Both the position numbers and the translations under genes were made by a program. This document shows, piece by piece, positions 8,623 through 16,865 of a stretch of DNA of 64,000 bases. The stretch is from the NCBI RefSeq assembly GCF_003719725.1, contig NZ_RIAX01000003.1, forward strand, positions 186,001-250,000, read 5' to 3'. Numbering within the stretch: the first letter of the stretch is position 1; each line of letters starts with the position of its first letter. Source of the DNA: Planococcus salinus. Its GTDB lineage: Bacteria > Bacillota > Bacilli > Bacillales_A > Planococcaceae. Below the pieces are notes generated by a model, which did no database searches, was not told the origin of the DNA, and worked only from the letters and a program-made list of their open reading frames with translations.

Positions 8623-8649
8623 AAAGGCCTGCCCTTTGAGCAGGCCTTT
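8623..8649 (+). repeat. Right copy of the 27-bp terminator direct repeat
   Basis: AAAGGCCTGCCCTTTGAGCA plus GGCCTTT matches 8215-8241 at 26 of 27 positions. As a hairpin it retains terminator potential. Confidence 0.85.
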
Positions 8650-8652
8650 CAT

Positions 8653-8679
8653 GTTTAATCCATTTCCAAAAAGGAATAT
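8653..8679 (+). promoter_or_regulatory. Candidate sigma-B-like promoter of the GSP26-type gene
   Basis: A perfect sigma-B -35 (GTTTAA, 8653-8658), a 15-bp spacer and GAATAT (8674-8679, four of six matches to GGGTAT). It starts only 4 bases after the direct repeat that closes the insertion element. Confidence 0.4.
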
Positions 8680-8702
8680 AGGAACTAAAAGGAGTGATGA
8701 AA

Positions 8703-9125
8703 GTGAACCAGGAAGAAGCTAGAAAAACGGCGATGAAAATATTGGATGAGAGCCATGTGGGCGTGTTGTCGACGATAAAAGACAATAAACCCCATTCCCG
8801 TTACATGACTTTCTTTAATGAAGACTTCACTTTGTACACTGCAACAAGCAAACAGACACAAAAAGTAGATGAATTGCAACAAAACCCGAATGCCCACATT
8901 CTGCTGGGTTACGAAGGGGAAGGTTTCGGGGATGCTTTTCTGGAAATTGAAGGGAAAATAGCTGAGCATGACGATCGCAGCATTTTGGAAAACTTGTGGA
9001 ATGACCATTTAAAAGGTTGGTTTAAAGGGCCGGATGACCCTGATTTGCTGATACTGACCATCAAACCGACACGGGCCCGTCTGATGAATAAAAAAGGCGA
9101 ATCTCCGGTGTCATTAGATTTATAA
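8703..9125 (+). CDS. Pyridoxamine-5'-phosphate-oxidase-like stress protein (GSP26 type)
   Basis: This 140-residue split-barrel flavin-binding protein belongs to the general stress protein 26/YdaG group. It reads MKILDESHVGVLSTIKDNKP, RYMTFFNEDFTLYTATSKQT, the IEGKIAEHDDRSI strand and a C-terminal IKPTRARLMNKKG strand, the full length for this family. The GTG at 8703 is chosen because AAAGGAG lies 8 bases upstream. The earlier ATG at 8697 and GTG at 8694 are too close to it. Relatives bind FMN or FAD, but the physiological substrate is unknown. A sigma-B-like promoter precedes it, consistent with general stress control. Confidence 0.8.
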   Translation: MNQEEARKTAMKILDESHVGVLSTIKDNKPHSRYMTFFNEDFTLYTATSKQTQKVDELQQNPNAHILLGYEGEGFGDAFLEIEGKIAEHDDRSILENLWNDHLKGWFKGPDDPDLLILTIKPTRARLMNKKGESPVSLDL

Positions 9126-9127
9126 AA

Positions 9128-9158
9128 AAAAAACGGCTCGAGGATTCGAGCCATTTTT
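9128..9158 (-). terminator. Bidirectional terminator between the GSP26-type gene and nsrR
   Basis: GGCTCGA(GGAT)TCGAGCC stem with A-run before and T-run after, placed between two convergent genes. Confidence 0.8.
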
Positions 9159-9591
9159 ATGTCTGCAGAATTTCCCGCAGGCCTTCTCTGTTGAACAGGA
9201 GATCTTCCAGCGTATATTCATCGAGAACGGATAAATAAGCGTGTAATGCCTTGCCGAGCACTCCTCGAAGCCCACACACCGGAGCGATGGGGCAACGGTT
9301 GTGTTCTCTGTCAAAGCATTCAACCAAATGAAAGTCGTCTTCCATTTTCCGGACGACCGTTCCGATGTTGATATTTTCCGGAATGTCGGCGAGTCGCATG
9401 CCGCCTCCCCGTCCGCGCACGGTATCGATAAATCCCGCTTTTCCAAGTTCAAACGTGACTTTCATCAAGTGGTTTTTTGATATATTGTAAGCGTCTGAAA
9501 TCTCCTGAATGGTCGTGAGTTTTCCTTGTTCTTTTGAACCCAGGTAAATCAATACACGCAACGAGAAATCAGTATACATGGTTAATCTCAT
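9157..9591 (-). CDS. nsrR: Nitric-oxide-sensing Rrf2-family repressor NsrR
   Basis: This 144-residue transcriptional repressor has an N-terminal winged helix (MRLTMYTDFSLRVLIYLGSK, recognition helix ISKNHLMKV, wing RGRGGGMRL). Three cysteines (about 92, 100 and 106, in CFDREHNRCPIAPVCG) fit the NsrR iron-sulfur ligand set. The protein follows B. subtilis NsrR closely along its length. NsrR releases DNA when nitric oxide destroys its cluster and typically controls hmp. The start at 9591 is chosen over upstream in-frame codons because GGAAGGTG precedes it. It is divergent from hmp at 9687, and a canonical NsrR palindrome lies before the second hmp. Confidence 0.93.
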   Translation of the reverse strand: MRLTMYTDFSLRVLIYLGSKEQGKLTTIQEISDAYNISKNHLMKVTFELGKAGFIDTVRGRGGGMRLADIPENINIGTVVRKMEDDFHLVECFDREHNRCPIAPVCGLRGVLGKALHAYLSVLDEYTLEDLLFNREGLREILQT

Positions 9592-9626
9592 TATTTTCAC
9601 CTTCCCTGCAGTTCTATTATAGCGAG

Positions 9627-9642
9627 TCAGGGATTTCCCTGA
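9627..9642. promoter_or_regulatory. Palindrome between nsrR and the first hmp
   Basis: TCAGGGA-TT-TCCCTGA is a perfect 7-bp inverted repeat in the 95-bp divergent spacer. It differs from the AAGATG-type NsrR site at 10946. It may be an operator for nsrR or hmp, but the binding protein is unknown. Confidence 0.4.
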
Positions 9643-9686
9643 AAGCAATTGAACCTGAATACTAGATTGGTGAGGAGTGAAAGGAT

Positions 9687-10868
9687 ATGTTATCAGAAGA
9701 TACCAAGACAATCGTCAAATCGACAGTTCCTGTACTTGAAGAACATGGTGTGGATATCACGACTGTCTTTTACAGAAGAATGTTCGAAGCGCATCCTGAA
9801 CTGCTGAATATTTTCAACCACGCCAACCAGGCTCAGGGCAGACAGCAAACAGCATTGGCTAAAGCGGTATATGCTGCAGCTGTTCATATCGATAATCTGG
9901 AAGAAATTCTGCCGGCTGTTGTGCAAATTGCCCATAAACACGTCAGCTTGGGAATAAAACCGGAACATTATCCGATTGTCGGTGAATACTTGCTGAAAGC
10001 GATGAAAGAAGTTCTTGGAGACGCCGCAACAGACGAAATCATCGAAGCATGGGGTGAAGCTTACGGGGTGATTGCCGATGCCTTTATCAGCGTCGAAAAA
10101 GATATGTATGAACAGGCGGCAAGCCAGGAAAATGGATGGAATTACTTTAAGGATTTCGTGGTGGCCCGAAAAGTGAAAGAAAGCGACGTCATCACTTCAT
10201 TCTACCTGCGTCCTGCTGACGGCTCGAACGTGCCCCCTTATACAGCCGGACAATATATATCTGTACGGCTGTCGATGCCTGATAATGAATACCTGGTCAT
10301 TCGCCAATACAGTTTGTCCCAAGCATCTAAACCTGATGAATTCCGCATTTCCGTCAAACGGGAAAGCGATAATGATCCGAATGGCGTGGTGTCCAACTAT
10401 CTGCACAAACATGTAAATGAAGGAGATACCATCGAAGTCAGTCCCCCTGCTGGAATTTTTGTATTGGACGTCGAAAAAACAACACCTATCGCGTTTATCA
10501 GCGGCGGTGTCGGCATTACGCCGATGATGAGTATGTTTGAAACGGTAGCAACTTCAACGCCGGAACGTCCAACTGTCTTCCTGCACGGTGCACGCAACCG
10601 TTTGCAGCACGCGTTTGACGACGACATCAAGGCATACTCCGAAAAAATGGAAAACGCCAAGTATAAAACAGTTTATTCTGATGAAGAAAATGGCTTCATC
10701 ACCCGTGAAATGCTGGAACAATACGTAGATACATCCGGAGACGCCTACGTGTGCGGACCTACCGTCTTCATGGAAATCATGATCCGGGAACTCAGGAATA
10801 TCGGAATGCCAGAGGAACGGATTCATTATGAGTTCTTCGGCCCAGCCATGGATTTGAATACGAACTAA
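9687..10868 (+). CDS. hmp: Flavohemoglobin, nitric oxide dioxygenase (first copy)
   Basis: This 393-residue enzyme oxidises nitric oxide to nitrate using O2 and NAD(P)H. Residues 1-140 are the globin domain, with the distal pair Tyr29 (TTVFY) and Gln53 (GRQQ) and the proximal His85 (AHKHVSLGIKPEHY). Residues about 150-260 form the FAD domain with RQYSLSQ, and about 265-393 the NAD(P)H domain with [12 protein letters not shown] and YVCGPTVFME. Length and residues are complete. It is divergent from nsrR and is followed by its own terminator. The second copy at 11027 is about 75-80 percent identical by eye. Confidence 0.96.
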   Translation: MLSEDTKTIVKSTVPVLEEHGVDITTVFYRRMFEAHPELLNIFNHANQAQGRQQTALAKAVYAAAVHIDNLEEILPAVVQIAHKHVSLGIKPEHYPIVGEYLLKAMKEVLGDAATDEIIEAWGEAYGVIADAFISVEKDMYEQAASQENGWNYFKDFVVARKVKESDVITSFYLRPADGSNVPPYTAGQYISVRLSMPDNEYLVIRQYSLSQASKPDEFRISVKRESDNDPNGVVSNYLHKHVNEGDTIEVSPPAGIFVLDVEKTTPIAFISGGVGITPMMSMFETVATSTPERPTVFLHGARNRLQHAFDDDIKAYSEKMENAKYKTVYSDEENGFITREMLEQYVDTSGDAYVCGPTVFMEIMIRELRNIGMPEERIHYEFFGPAMDLNTN

Positions 10869-10875
10869 CGTCACT

Positions 10876-10908
10876 TTAAAAGACCCGGAGCCTCCGGGTC
10901 TTTTTTGT
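10876..10908 (+). terminator. Terminator after the first hmp
   Basis: AAAAGACCCGGAG / CCTCCGGGTCTTTTTT stem with U-tail. It insulates the two hmp genes from each other. Confidence 0.85.
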
Positions 10909-10945
10909 TGTGGCAATTTTGTGACATCAAAATGTGTCTAAAATT

Positions 10946-10974
10946 TTAAAGATGTATTTAAAATATATCTTTAA
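10946..10974. promoter_or_regulatory. NsrR operator upstream of the second hmp
   Basis: A 29-bp inverted repeat is centred at 10960: TTAAAGATGTATTT, one central base, then AAATATATCTTTAA, with a single mismatch between arms. It matches the AAGATGCATTT-type NsrR consensus of enterobacteria and Bacillus. It sits about 70 bases before the start codon, where the promoter is expected. Confidence 0.85.
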
Positions 10975-11026
10975 TTTCAAAACAGGTTTATAGTCAAACT
11001 ATAGAAAACAAAAGGAGAGATTGACT

Positions 11027-12208
11027 ATGTTATCAGAACAAACAAGAACAATCATTAAATCCACAGTACCTGTATTGGAAGAGCACGGAACGGCCATCAC
11101 TACCGTGTTTTACAAAAATATGTTTGAAGCGCATCCTGAACTTTTAAATATCTTTAATCATGCAAACCAAAAACAAGGTCGCCAGCAGGCAGCACTCGCC
11201 AATACCGTTTATGCAGCGGCGGTCCATATCGACAATCTGGAAGCCATCCTTCCTGCCGTTGTGCAGATTGCCAATAAACACGTAAGTCTTGGTGTAAAAC
11301 CTGAGCATTACCCGATTGTCGGAGAATATCTGTTGAAAGCGATCAAAGAAGTGCTGGGTGATGCTGCAACTGACGACATCATCAACGCTTGGGCTGAAGC
11401 TTACGGCGTAATCGCCGATGCCTTTATCGGTGTCGAGAAAGACATGTATGAAAAAGCTGAAAACCAGCAAAACGGCTGGTCTTTCTTCAAAGATTTCACA
11501 GTGGCACGCAAAGTGAAAGAAAGTGAAAACATCACTTCATTCTATTTGAAACCTTCTGATGGCTCAGATGTGCCAACTTACCAGCCTGGCCAATATATTT
11601 CTGTCCGTGTCTCCATCCCGGGAGATAAGTATTTATCAAACCGTCAATACAGCTTATCTCAAGCTTCACGTCCAGATGAGTTCCGCATTTCAGTGAAACG
11701 CGAAGACGACAATGACCCGGCTGGACAAGTTTCAGTATTCCTGCATAACCAAGTCAACGTAGGCGATACCATCGAAGTCAGCGCTCCAGCAGGCGAATTT
11801 GTTCTCGATGCCAACCACACGACTCCTGTCGCATTTATCAGTGGCGGTGTCGGCATCACACCGATGATGAGTATGTTTGAAACGGTCGCGACAGTAACTC
11901 CTGAGCGTCCAACAGCTTTCCTGCATGCTGCACGCAACGAGAGCCTGCACGCTTTTGACAAAGACATTCAGAAATATGTGGCAACCATGGACAATGCCAA
12001 TTACAAAACGCTTTATTCTGAACAGCCACAAGGCTTTATCACACGTGAAGTTCTGGAAGAAATGGTCGACGTTACCGGAGAGGTATATGTATGCGGTCCT
12101 GTTCCATTCATGGAAGCCATGATTACTGAACTGCGCGCACTCGGCTTGACAGAAGAACAAATTCACTTTGAATTTTTCGGACCGGCCGTCGCATTGCAAA
12201 CAGTTTAA
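11027..12208 (+). CDS. hmp: Flavohemoglobin, nitric oxide dioxygenase (second copy)
   Basis: This 393-residue paralogue has the same domain order: globin with Tyr29, Gln53 and His85 ([14 protein letters not shown]), FAD domain with RQYSLSQ, and NAD(P)H domain with [12 protein letters not shown] and [10 protein letters not shown]. Start at the ATG with AGGAGA seven bases upstream; the in-frame TTG at 11021 is less likely. It has its own NsrR operator and terminator, so it is an independent transcription unit. Differences in the NAD and linker regions (SNRQYS against VIRQYS in the first copy) and codon-level divergence show an old duplication rather than an assembly artefact. Confidence 0.96.
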   Translation: MLSEQTRTIIKSTVPVLEEHGTAITTVFYKNMFEAHPELLNIFNHANQKQGRQQAALANTVYAAAVHIDNLEAILPAVVQIANKHVSLGVKPEHYPIVGEYLLKAIKEVLGDAATDDIINAWAEAYGVIADAFIGVEKDMYEKAENQQNGWSFFKDFTVARKVKESENITSFYLKPSDGSDVPTYQPGQYISVRVSIPGDKYLSNRQYSLSQASRPDEFRISVKREDDNDPAGQVSVFLHNQVNVGDTIEVSAPAGEFVLDANHTTPVAFISGGVGITPMMSMFETVATVTPERPTAFLHAARNESLHAFDKDIQKYVATMDNANYKTLYSEQPQGFITREVLEEMVDVTGEVYVCGPVPFMEAMITELRALGLTEEQIHFEFFGPAVALQTV

Positions 12209-12218
12209 TAGAAGCAGC

Positions 12219-12258
12219 AAAAAGGACCCGCCGGAATTACCGGCAGGTCCTTTTTTCG
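12219..12258 (+). terminator. Bidirectional terminator after the second hmp
   Basis: AAAAAGGACC(C/T)GCCGG stem pairing with CCGGCAGGTCCTTTTTT; it also serves the convergent siderophore permease gene. Confidence 0.85.
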
Positions 12259-12261
12259 TCT

Positions 12262-14223
12262 TTATTTCATTTTCCGCAATAAATACAGCAAATACGGCGT
12301 CCCGATCAACGCGACGACAAGTCCGCTTGGGATGTCTTTGGGTGCAATCAGTATCCGCCCGATAAAGTCGGCGGTGACGAGCAGCAATCCGCCGATCAAA
12401 CCGGAAGACAGCATCAATGGCAAATGGCGGAAGCCGACGAGGCGGCGTGCGATATGCGGTGCCACCAAGCCGATAAAGCCGATTGTACCGACAATCGACA
12501 CTGCGGCCGTTGAAATGGCTACCCCGATGATCAACGCCCATACGCGCGTTGAACGGATATTCAAGCCAAGTCCGGCTGCCACATCATCACCAAACGTGAG
12601 TGTATCAAGGCTGCGTGTAATATACACCGCCGGAAAAATGAACAACAACAGCAACAGTAAAGCAAACTGGACGTCGTCCCATCCTTTGGCGTACGTGCTT
12701 CCCGACAGCCAGACGAGTGCACTGGATACAGCCAGTTGGGCTTTGACGACAAATACCTGTGTAGCGGCTGAACCAAAAGCAGAGATGGCGATTCCCATCA
12801 ATGCCACCAGCATCGGCTGAAAGTTATTTTTCCATGCCGTCAGCAAAATGATTCCCAGGGCAAGTGCTGCACCGAATGTTGCACCGAGCGGCAAAAAAGC
12901 CGCCGGAATAGCCGGGAACATGACGAGCAGCAGCATTGCCCCCGCTCCTCCCATTGAAGTGACACCCAGCACACTGGCGTCTGCCAACGGATTTCGCAGG
13001 ACGCCCTGTAAAATCACTCCAGTGATCGCCAGCATGATCCCAACGATAAACGCTGTCAAAACGCGCGGTACCCGGAAGTCCCATACCACCGGTTCAAGCC
13101 AGTTAAAATTCCAGGCCATGCCGTTATAGCTGAGCGCCAGCAGAATAATGGCTGCAATCATGACCGCCAGAACCGGCACTATCACGGCCAAACGGATCGG
13201 TTTGGTTGTGCCTCCCATTTGGCGGTCCCCGCGTTTCAATGACTTCGCTGTTTTCCATGCCAGATACAAAAGCCATGGCCCACCAATAAGCGCCGTCATT
13301 GCGCCGACTGGAACTTCCTGACCAGGCTGAATCGTCCGGCCAAGCACATCGGCTCCCACCAGCATCACACCGCCCCACAGAAACGAATGGATAAAAATTT
13401 GAAGATGGCCGCGTATGCCCATCATGCGGACGATGTGGGGAGCCATCAATCCGATAAAACCGATTGGACCTACCACGCTTACTGTAGCCGCTGCCAAAAC
13501 GATGGCCGCTCCCCAGGATGCCAGTTTGACGAAACGTACATTCTGTCCAAGAGATGAGGCGATATCTTCACCAAGTGATAATATGTCCATAGCTTTTGCA
13601 AGAAGCAATGCTCCCGCAAACATCAGCGCAATTACCGGAGCGGCAAATTGAACGCCTTCCCAGTTCAATTGAACCAATGTACCGGAACCCCATAGGAAAA
13701 GGCCGTTTGTTTGATTTTCAAACAACAGCTGCAATGCACCGGTCAACGACGCGAACAAAAGGGAAATAATCATCCCTGTCAAAGCGACGCGGACAGGATC
13801 CATCGTTTTTCCTGCAAGACCGACGACCAGCACAGAAGACAAAACCGCTCCGAGCAAAGCCGTTATGAAAGGGTAGGTTCCCAAAAATCCCGGAAAGAAA
13901 ATCATCGACAGCACGACAAAGAAAAAAGCCCCTGCATTAATCCCCAGTGTCCCCGGAGATGCCAGTGGATTATTGGTCAACGTTTGCAATACAGCTCCAG
14001 AGACAGCCAGCGCTCCGCCGGCCAATATGCCGATTACGAGCCGCGGCAACCGCATGGACGTCACAATGTCCTGAATCCGTCCTTCCGCCCACACTCCACT
14101 GAGCAGTTCCGCTATCGTGTAGTCTGCCTGGCCTTGTGTCAAGTGAATGGCAGACAGCAGAAAAAGCAGGAAAAAGCCCCCTGTCAAAGAGACAAAGGAC
14201 TTGGTTTTCATTTTCCCGATCAT
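12262..14223 (-). CDS. Fused FecCD-type siderophore ABC permease
   Basis: This 653-residue membrane protein has two complete FecCD/BtuC permease modules in tandem, as in FhuB. Most Bacilli encode two separate permeases. Module 1 has LPRLVIGILAGGALAVSGAV and VGPIGFIGLMAPHIVRMMGI. Module 2 has PRVLTAFIVGIMLAITGVIL and VGTIGFIGLVAPHIARRLVG. Each GFIGLxxPHxxR loop is the contact for the ATPase. The start is the ATG at 14223, overlapping the TGA of the binding-protein gene (ATGA), so the two are translationally coupled. The ATPase partner is the divergent gene at 15391. Iron-siderophore (hydroxamate or similar) uptake is inferred from family. Confidence 0.92.
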   Translation of the reverse strand: MIGKMKTKSFVSLTGGFFLLFLLSAIHLTQGQADYTIAELLSGVWAEGRIQDIVTSMRLPRLVIGILAGGALAVSGAVLQTLTNNPLASPGTLGINAGAFFFVVLSMIFFPGFLGTYPFITALLGAVLSSVLVVGLAGKTMDPVRVALTGMIISLLFASLTGALQLLFENQTNGLFLWGSGTLVQLNWEGVQFAAPVIALMFAGALLLAKAMDILSLGEDIASSLGQNVRFVKLASWGAAIVLAAATVSVVGPIGFIGLMAPHIVRMMGIRGHLQIFIHSFLWGGVMLVGADVLGRTIQPGQEVPVGAMTALIGGPWLLYLAWKTAKSLKRGDRQMGGTTKPIRLAVIVPVLAVMIAAIILLALSYNGMAWNFNWLEPVVWDFRVPRVLTAFIVGIMLAITGVILQGVLRNPLADASVLGVTSMGGAGAMLLLVMFPAIPAAFLPLGATFGAALALGIILLTAWKNNFQPMLVALMGIAISAFGSAATQVFVVKAQLAVSSALVWLSGSTYAKGWDDVQFALLLLLLFIFPAVYITRSLDTLTFGDDVAAGLGLNIRSTRVWALIIGVAISTAAVSIVGTIGFIGLVAPHIARRLVGFRHLPLMLSSGLIGGLLLVTADFIGRILIAPKDIPSGLVVALIGTPYLLYLLRKMK

Positions 14224-15197
14224 TCGTTGCCCACCATCACGTCGGTAATCTGGTTCATCAGCGTTTCTGCCGACAACGGACCACCGTACAGCCATGTATC
14301 CGGACCTAAATCATATGTGCGCCCTTCCTCAACAAAGGTCAGGTTTTCCCAGACAGCATTGCCGCTCAGTTGGTTTTCGTAGATGTTATCTTCATCCGGC
14401 ACTGTGTATAAGTAATTGGCATTTTCGTATTTCGTCAGGCCCTCCACATTGAATGTGCTGGATCCGAAAATTTCGAATTGATCCGGCTGATGCACATTGT
14501 TCAGCCCAATGCGTTCCATGATGATCGACGCCATGGAATTCGGTGTAAAGACGCGAATTTCAGGAGCTTGGGGTCCTGTATAGGCAAGTGTCAGGATGGA
14601 ATCCCGTGTCTTTAAATCGGCTGCTTCGATTTCGGCTGCGCTTTTTTCGTATTCTTCTTCAAGATCAGCCAGCACTTGCTCTGCTTCTGGTGTCTTGTCC
14701 ACCGCTTTCGCGATTTCCAGGAACGTTGTCTCCATTTCCTGGTACAGATCGATGCTTTCATCCTCCGGGTAAGGGTTAAAGATGACAGTTGGTGCGATTC
14801 TTTCCAATTCTTCCAACATCGCCGTATGGCGGAAATCGACACCGATGATCAAATCCGGTTCAAGACCGGCGATTGCCTCCAGGTTCGGTTCCTGCCGGCC
14901 GCCCACATCGACAACCGAATCATCCAGCTGCGGTTCAATATTTACGTAATTGCCGTACTCTACAATATCGGCCATCCCCGCAGGCTGAACGCCCACCGCC
15001 AGCAAGTCTTCCGCATAGGTCCACTCGAGTGCCACAACTTTTTCTGCCGGTGCATCCAATGTCACTTCACCGTTCGTTCCTTCTATTGTTACAGAGTTTT
15101 CTTCCGTTGTTTCAGTCGCTGGTTCTTCTTCAGCTGTGGAGCAGGCTGTCAGCACCAGCAACAGGACTGTCAGTACTGCTAATAAATGCATTTTCAT
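14220..15197 (-). CDS. Iron-siderophore ABC transporter binding lipoprotein
   Basis: This 325-residue lipoprotein has a lipobox signal sequence (LTVLLLVLTACSTAEEE; lipid-modified Cys at residue 19). It is followed by a class III periplasmic-binding fold typical of FecB/FhuD/YfiY proteins: EKVVALEWTYAEDLLAVGVQ, LEPDLIIGVDFRH, and the C-terminal VYVDG-like YDLGPDTWLYGGPLSAETLMN. It captures a ferric siderophore at the outer membrane face and hands it to the fused permease encoded next. A Fur-box-like sequence follows its promoter -10. The exact siderophore cannot be deduced. Confidence 0.92.
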   Translation of the reverse strand: MKMHLLAVLTVLLLVLTACSTAEEEPATETTEENSVTIEGTNGEVTLDAPAEKVVALEWTYAEDLLAVGVQPAGMADIVEYGNYVNIEPQLDDSVVDVGGRQEPNLEAIAGLEPDLIIGVDFRHTAMLEELERIAPTVIFNPYPEDESIDLYQEMETTFLEIAKAVDKTPEAEQVLADLEEEYEKSAAEIEAADLKTRDSILTLAYTGPQAPEIRVFTPNSMASIIMERIGLNNVHQPDQFEIFGSSTFNVEGLTKYENANYLYTVPDEDNIYENQLSGNAVWENLTFVEEGRTYDLGPDTWLYGGPLSAETLMNQITDVMVGNE

Positions 15198-15220
15198 GAT
15201 AAGGAACCTCCAGATTCATT

Positions 15221-15235
15221 TGATAACGATTCTCA
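15221..15235 (-). promoter_or_regulatory. Fur box before the siderophore-binding gene
   Basis: TGATAACGATTCTCA matches the 7-1-7 consensus TGATAATNATTATCA at 12 of 14 specified positions. It lies just downstream of the -10 at 15244-15249. Confidence 0.75.
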
Positions 15236-15243
15236 ATACGTTC

Positions 15244-15272
15244 ATTTTATGGCTTACTGTCACAAATGTAAA
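15244..15272 (-). promoter_or_regulatory. Promoter of the binding protein-permease operon
   Basis: On the minus strand there are TTTACA (15267-15272), a 17-bp spacer and TAAAAT (15244-15249). The Fur box follows within 9 bases. Confidence 0.65.
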
Positions 15273-15291
15273 GGTTTATTAAGAAATTAGA

Positions 15292-15306
15292 TGAAAATCG
15301 TTCTCA
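15292..15306 (+). promoter_or_regulatory. Fur box before the siderophore ATPase gene
   Basis: TGAAAATCGTTCTCA is a second 7-1-7 Fur-like site (10 of 14). Its right half, TTCTCA, doubles as the -35 of the rightward promoter. Confidence 0.65.
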
Positions 15307-15330
15307 ACCCTCATAAATTTATGATATAGT
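15301..15330 (+). promoter_or_regulatory. Promoter of the siderophore ATPase-FhuF operon
   Basis: TTCTCA (15301-15306), an 18-bp spacer and TATAGT (15325-15330). The overlap with the Fur box gives a simple steric repression model. Confidence 0.55.
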
Positions 15331-15390
15331 AGCGGTAATGAGAAATCCTATCAGTCATCATTATGACGAAAGATGTGGAGGAATAGCCCA

Positions 15391-16218
15391 ATGACGACGG
15401 CTGTCAAAACCGATAATTTATCAGTTGGATACAACGAAAAACTACTTTTCGAAAATTTAAATCTTACAATTCCGCGCGGCGAGATTTCCGTATTTGTCGG
15501 AAGCAACGGCTGCGGCAAGTCAACACTGCTCCGTTCGATTGCGCGTTTACTTAAACCACAGGACGGGTCAATCTTGCTTGAAGGAAAAGAAATAGACCGC
15601 ATGTCTTCACGAGAAGTTGCCAAGAAAATGGGGATCTTGCCTCAATCACCTGTGTCTCCGGAAGGCTTGACCGTCCACGACCTGGTGAAGCAGGGTCGCT
15701 ATCCTCACCAGTCATGGCTCAAACGCTGGACCGAGGAAGACACAGAAAAAGTGGAAGCCGCGATGAAAGCCACACGTGTGGACGAATTCCGGGATAAACC
15801 GGTTGATGAATTGTCCGGTGGCCAACGCCAGCGGGCTTGGATTGCCATGACTTTGGCACAGGATACTGAAATCATCCTGCTCGATGAACCGACGACTTAT
15901 CTGGATATGACACACCAAATTGAAATATTGGATTTATTGTTCGAATTAAACGAAGTTCACGGCCGCACAATCGTTATGGTGCTGCATGACTTGAACCTCG
16001 CTTCCCGTTATGCCCACAATATCATTGCCATCAAGGATGGCGAAGTCTTTGGTCAGGGCACTCCGGAAACGGTCATCAATTGTGACTTGGTACGTTCAGT
16101 CTTCGGTATGGAATGCCAGGTCTCAAAAGATCCGTTATTCGGCACTCCCCATTGTGTTCCATTTGGCAGAGGCCGCTGCATTGTACCGGAAATCCGGGAA
16201 GCCTTGAGTGGGTCCTGA
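15391..16218 (+). CDS. Iron-siderophore ABC transporter ATPase (FecE/FhuC type)
   Basis: This 275-residue cytoplasmic ATPase energises siderophore import. It shows Walker A (VGSNGCGKST), a Q-loop near GILPQSPVSPEGLTV, the signature LSGGQRQRAW, Walker B with catalytic Glu (IILLDEPTTYLD) and the switch His in VLHDLNLASRY. The MGILPQ and TTYLDMTHQIE strings are characteristic of the siderophore subclass. The ATG at 15391 is selected over 15373 because GGAGGA lies 9 bases upstream. It is transcribed divergently from the binding-protein and permease genes, and two bases separate its stop from the FhuF-like gene. Confidence 0.94.
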   Translation: MTTAVKTDNLSVGYNEKLLFENLNLTIPRGEISVFVGSNGCGKSTLLRSIARLLKPQDGSILLEGKEIDRMSSREVAKKMGILPQSPVSPEGLTVHDLVKQGRYPHQSWLKRWTEEDTEKVEAAMKATRVDEFRDKPVDELSGGQRQRAWIAMTLAQDTEIILLDEPTTYLDMTHQIEILDLLFELNEVHGRTIVMVLHDLNLASRYAHNIIAIKDGEVFGQGTPETVINCDLVRSVFGMECQVSKDPLFGTPHCVPFGRGRCIVPEIREALSGS

Positions 16219-16220
16219 CG

Positions 16221-16865
16221 ATGAAAGAACTTGAATTGTTTCAAGTCAACGCCCATGAGGATCCTGACGGTTTCATGACGGTAGCAGAAAGCATGGAAGT
16301 TCGGAACACCGATCTTTTGAACCATATCATCCAAACAACCGAAGCACCAAGTGAAGCCGTAGCCTCGTCTATCTTCATGAGGCGCTTCGGTTTTTTCATT
16401 ACCGCGCAGCTTTATTTGCTGGCTCAGGGGAAAATGTGGGATGGTTCGCTGCAGAACATCCACTTGGTCGACACACCGGGCGGCATCTCTTTCGATGTGG
16501 ATGCACGGCTGATCCGCGAGCGGCTGGACGGCGATTTGGAAGCGGTGCTGAAAAATTACGGTCTGCCGGTTGTGGAAGCTTTCCGTAAAGCCGGTCACGT
16601 TTCCAAACTTATTTTATGGGAGAATATTTGGGGATACGTTATTTGGATGTACGGCATGCAAAACAGCAAACAAGCTGAACAGGACGTGGAGGCATTGCTC
16701 GATGCAGCCATCTGGCAGCCAGAAATGCGCAAATCTTTTTTTCGGCAGTTTTTGGGGGGCCGTGATTTTGATGAGGCGAAAGCGGAATATCAGCGCATTA
16801 CCTGCTGCCTGTACAAGGAACTGCCCGGCACGGATAAATGCCCGTATTGCCCGCAGAAAAAATAA
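16221..16865 (+). CDS. FhuF-like ferric-siderophore reductase, [2Fe-2S]
   Basis: This 214-residue protein ends with the FhuF-type iron-sulfur signature CC-x10-C-x2-C (Cys195, 196, 207 and 210 in CCLYKELPGTDKCPYCP). The upstream body follows the IucA/IucC C-terminal/FhuF fold with KLILWENIWGYVIWMYG. Family members reduce Fe(III) in imported siderophores in the cytoplasm to release iron. The ATG two bases after the ATPase stop is the start, giving a coupled operon, although no strong ribosome site precedes it. The neighbouring uptake genes and Fur boxes support the role. A paralogue stands alone at 23212. Confidence 0.87.
   Translation: MKELELFQVNAHEDPDGFMTVAESMEVRNTDLLNHIIQTTEAPSEAVASSIFMRRFGFFITAQLYLLAQGKMWDGSLQNIHLVDTPGGISFDVDARLIRERLDGDLEAVLKNYGLPVVEAFRKAGHVSKLILWENIWGYVIWMYGMQNSKQAEQDVEALLDAAIWQPEMRKSFFRQFLGGRDFDEAKAEYQRITCCLYKELPGTDKCPYCPQKK

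Noticed and set aside
9687..12208. Tandem hmp copies as an assembly duplication
   Set aside because: The copies differ at many codons, including amino acid changes, and have different flanks and terminators, so they are true paralogues.
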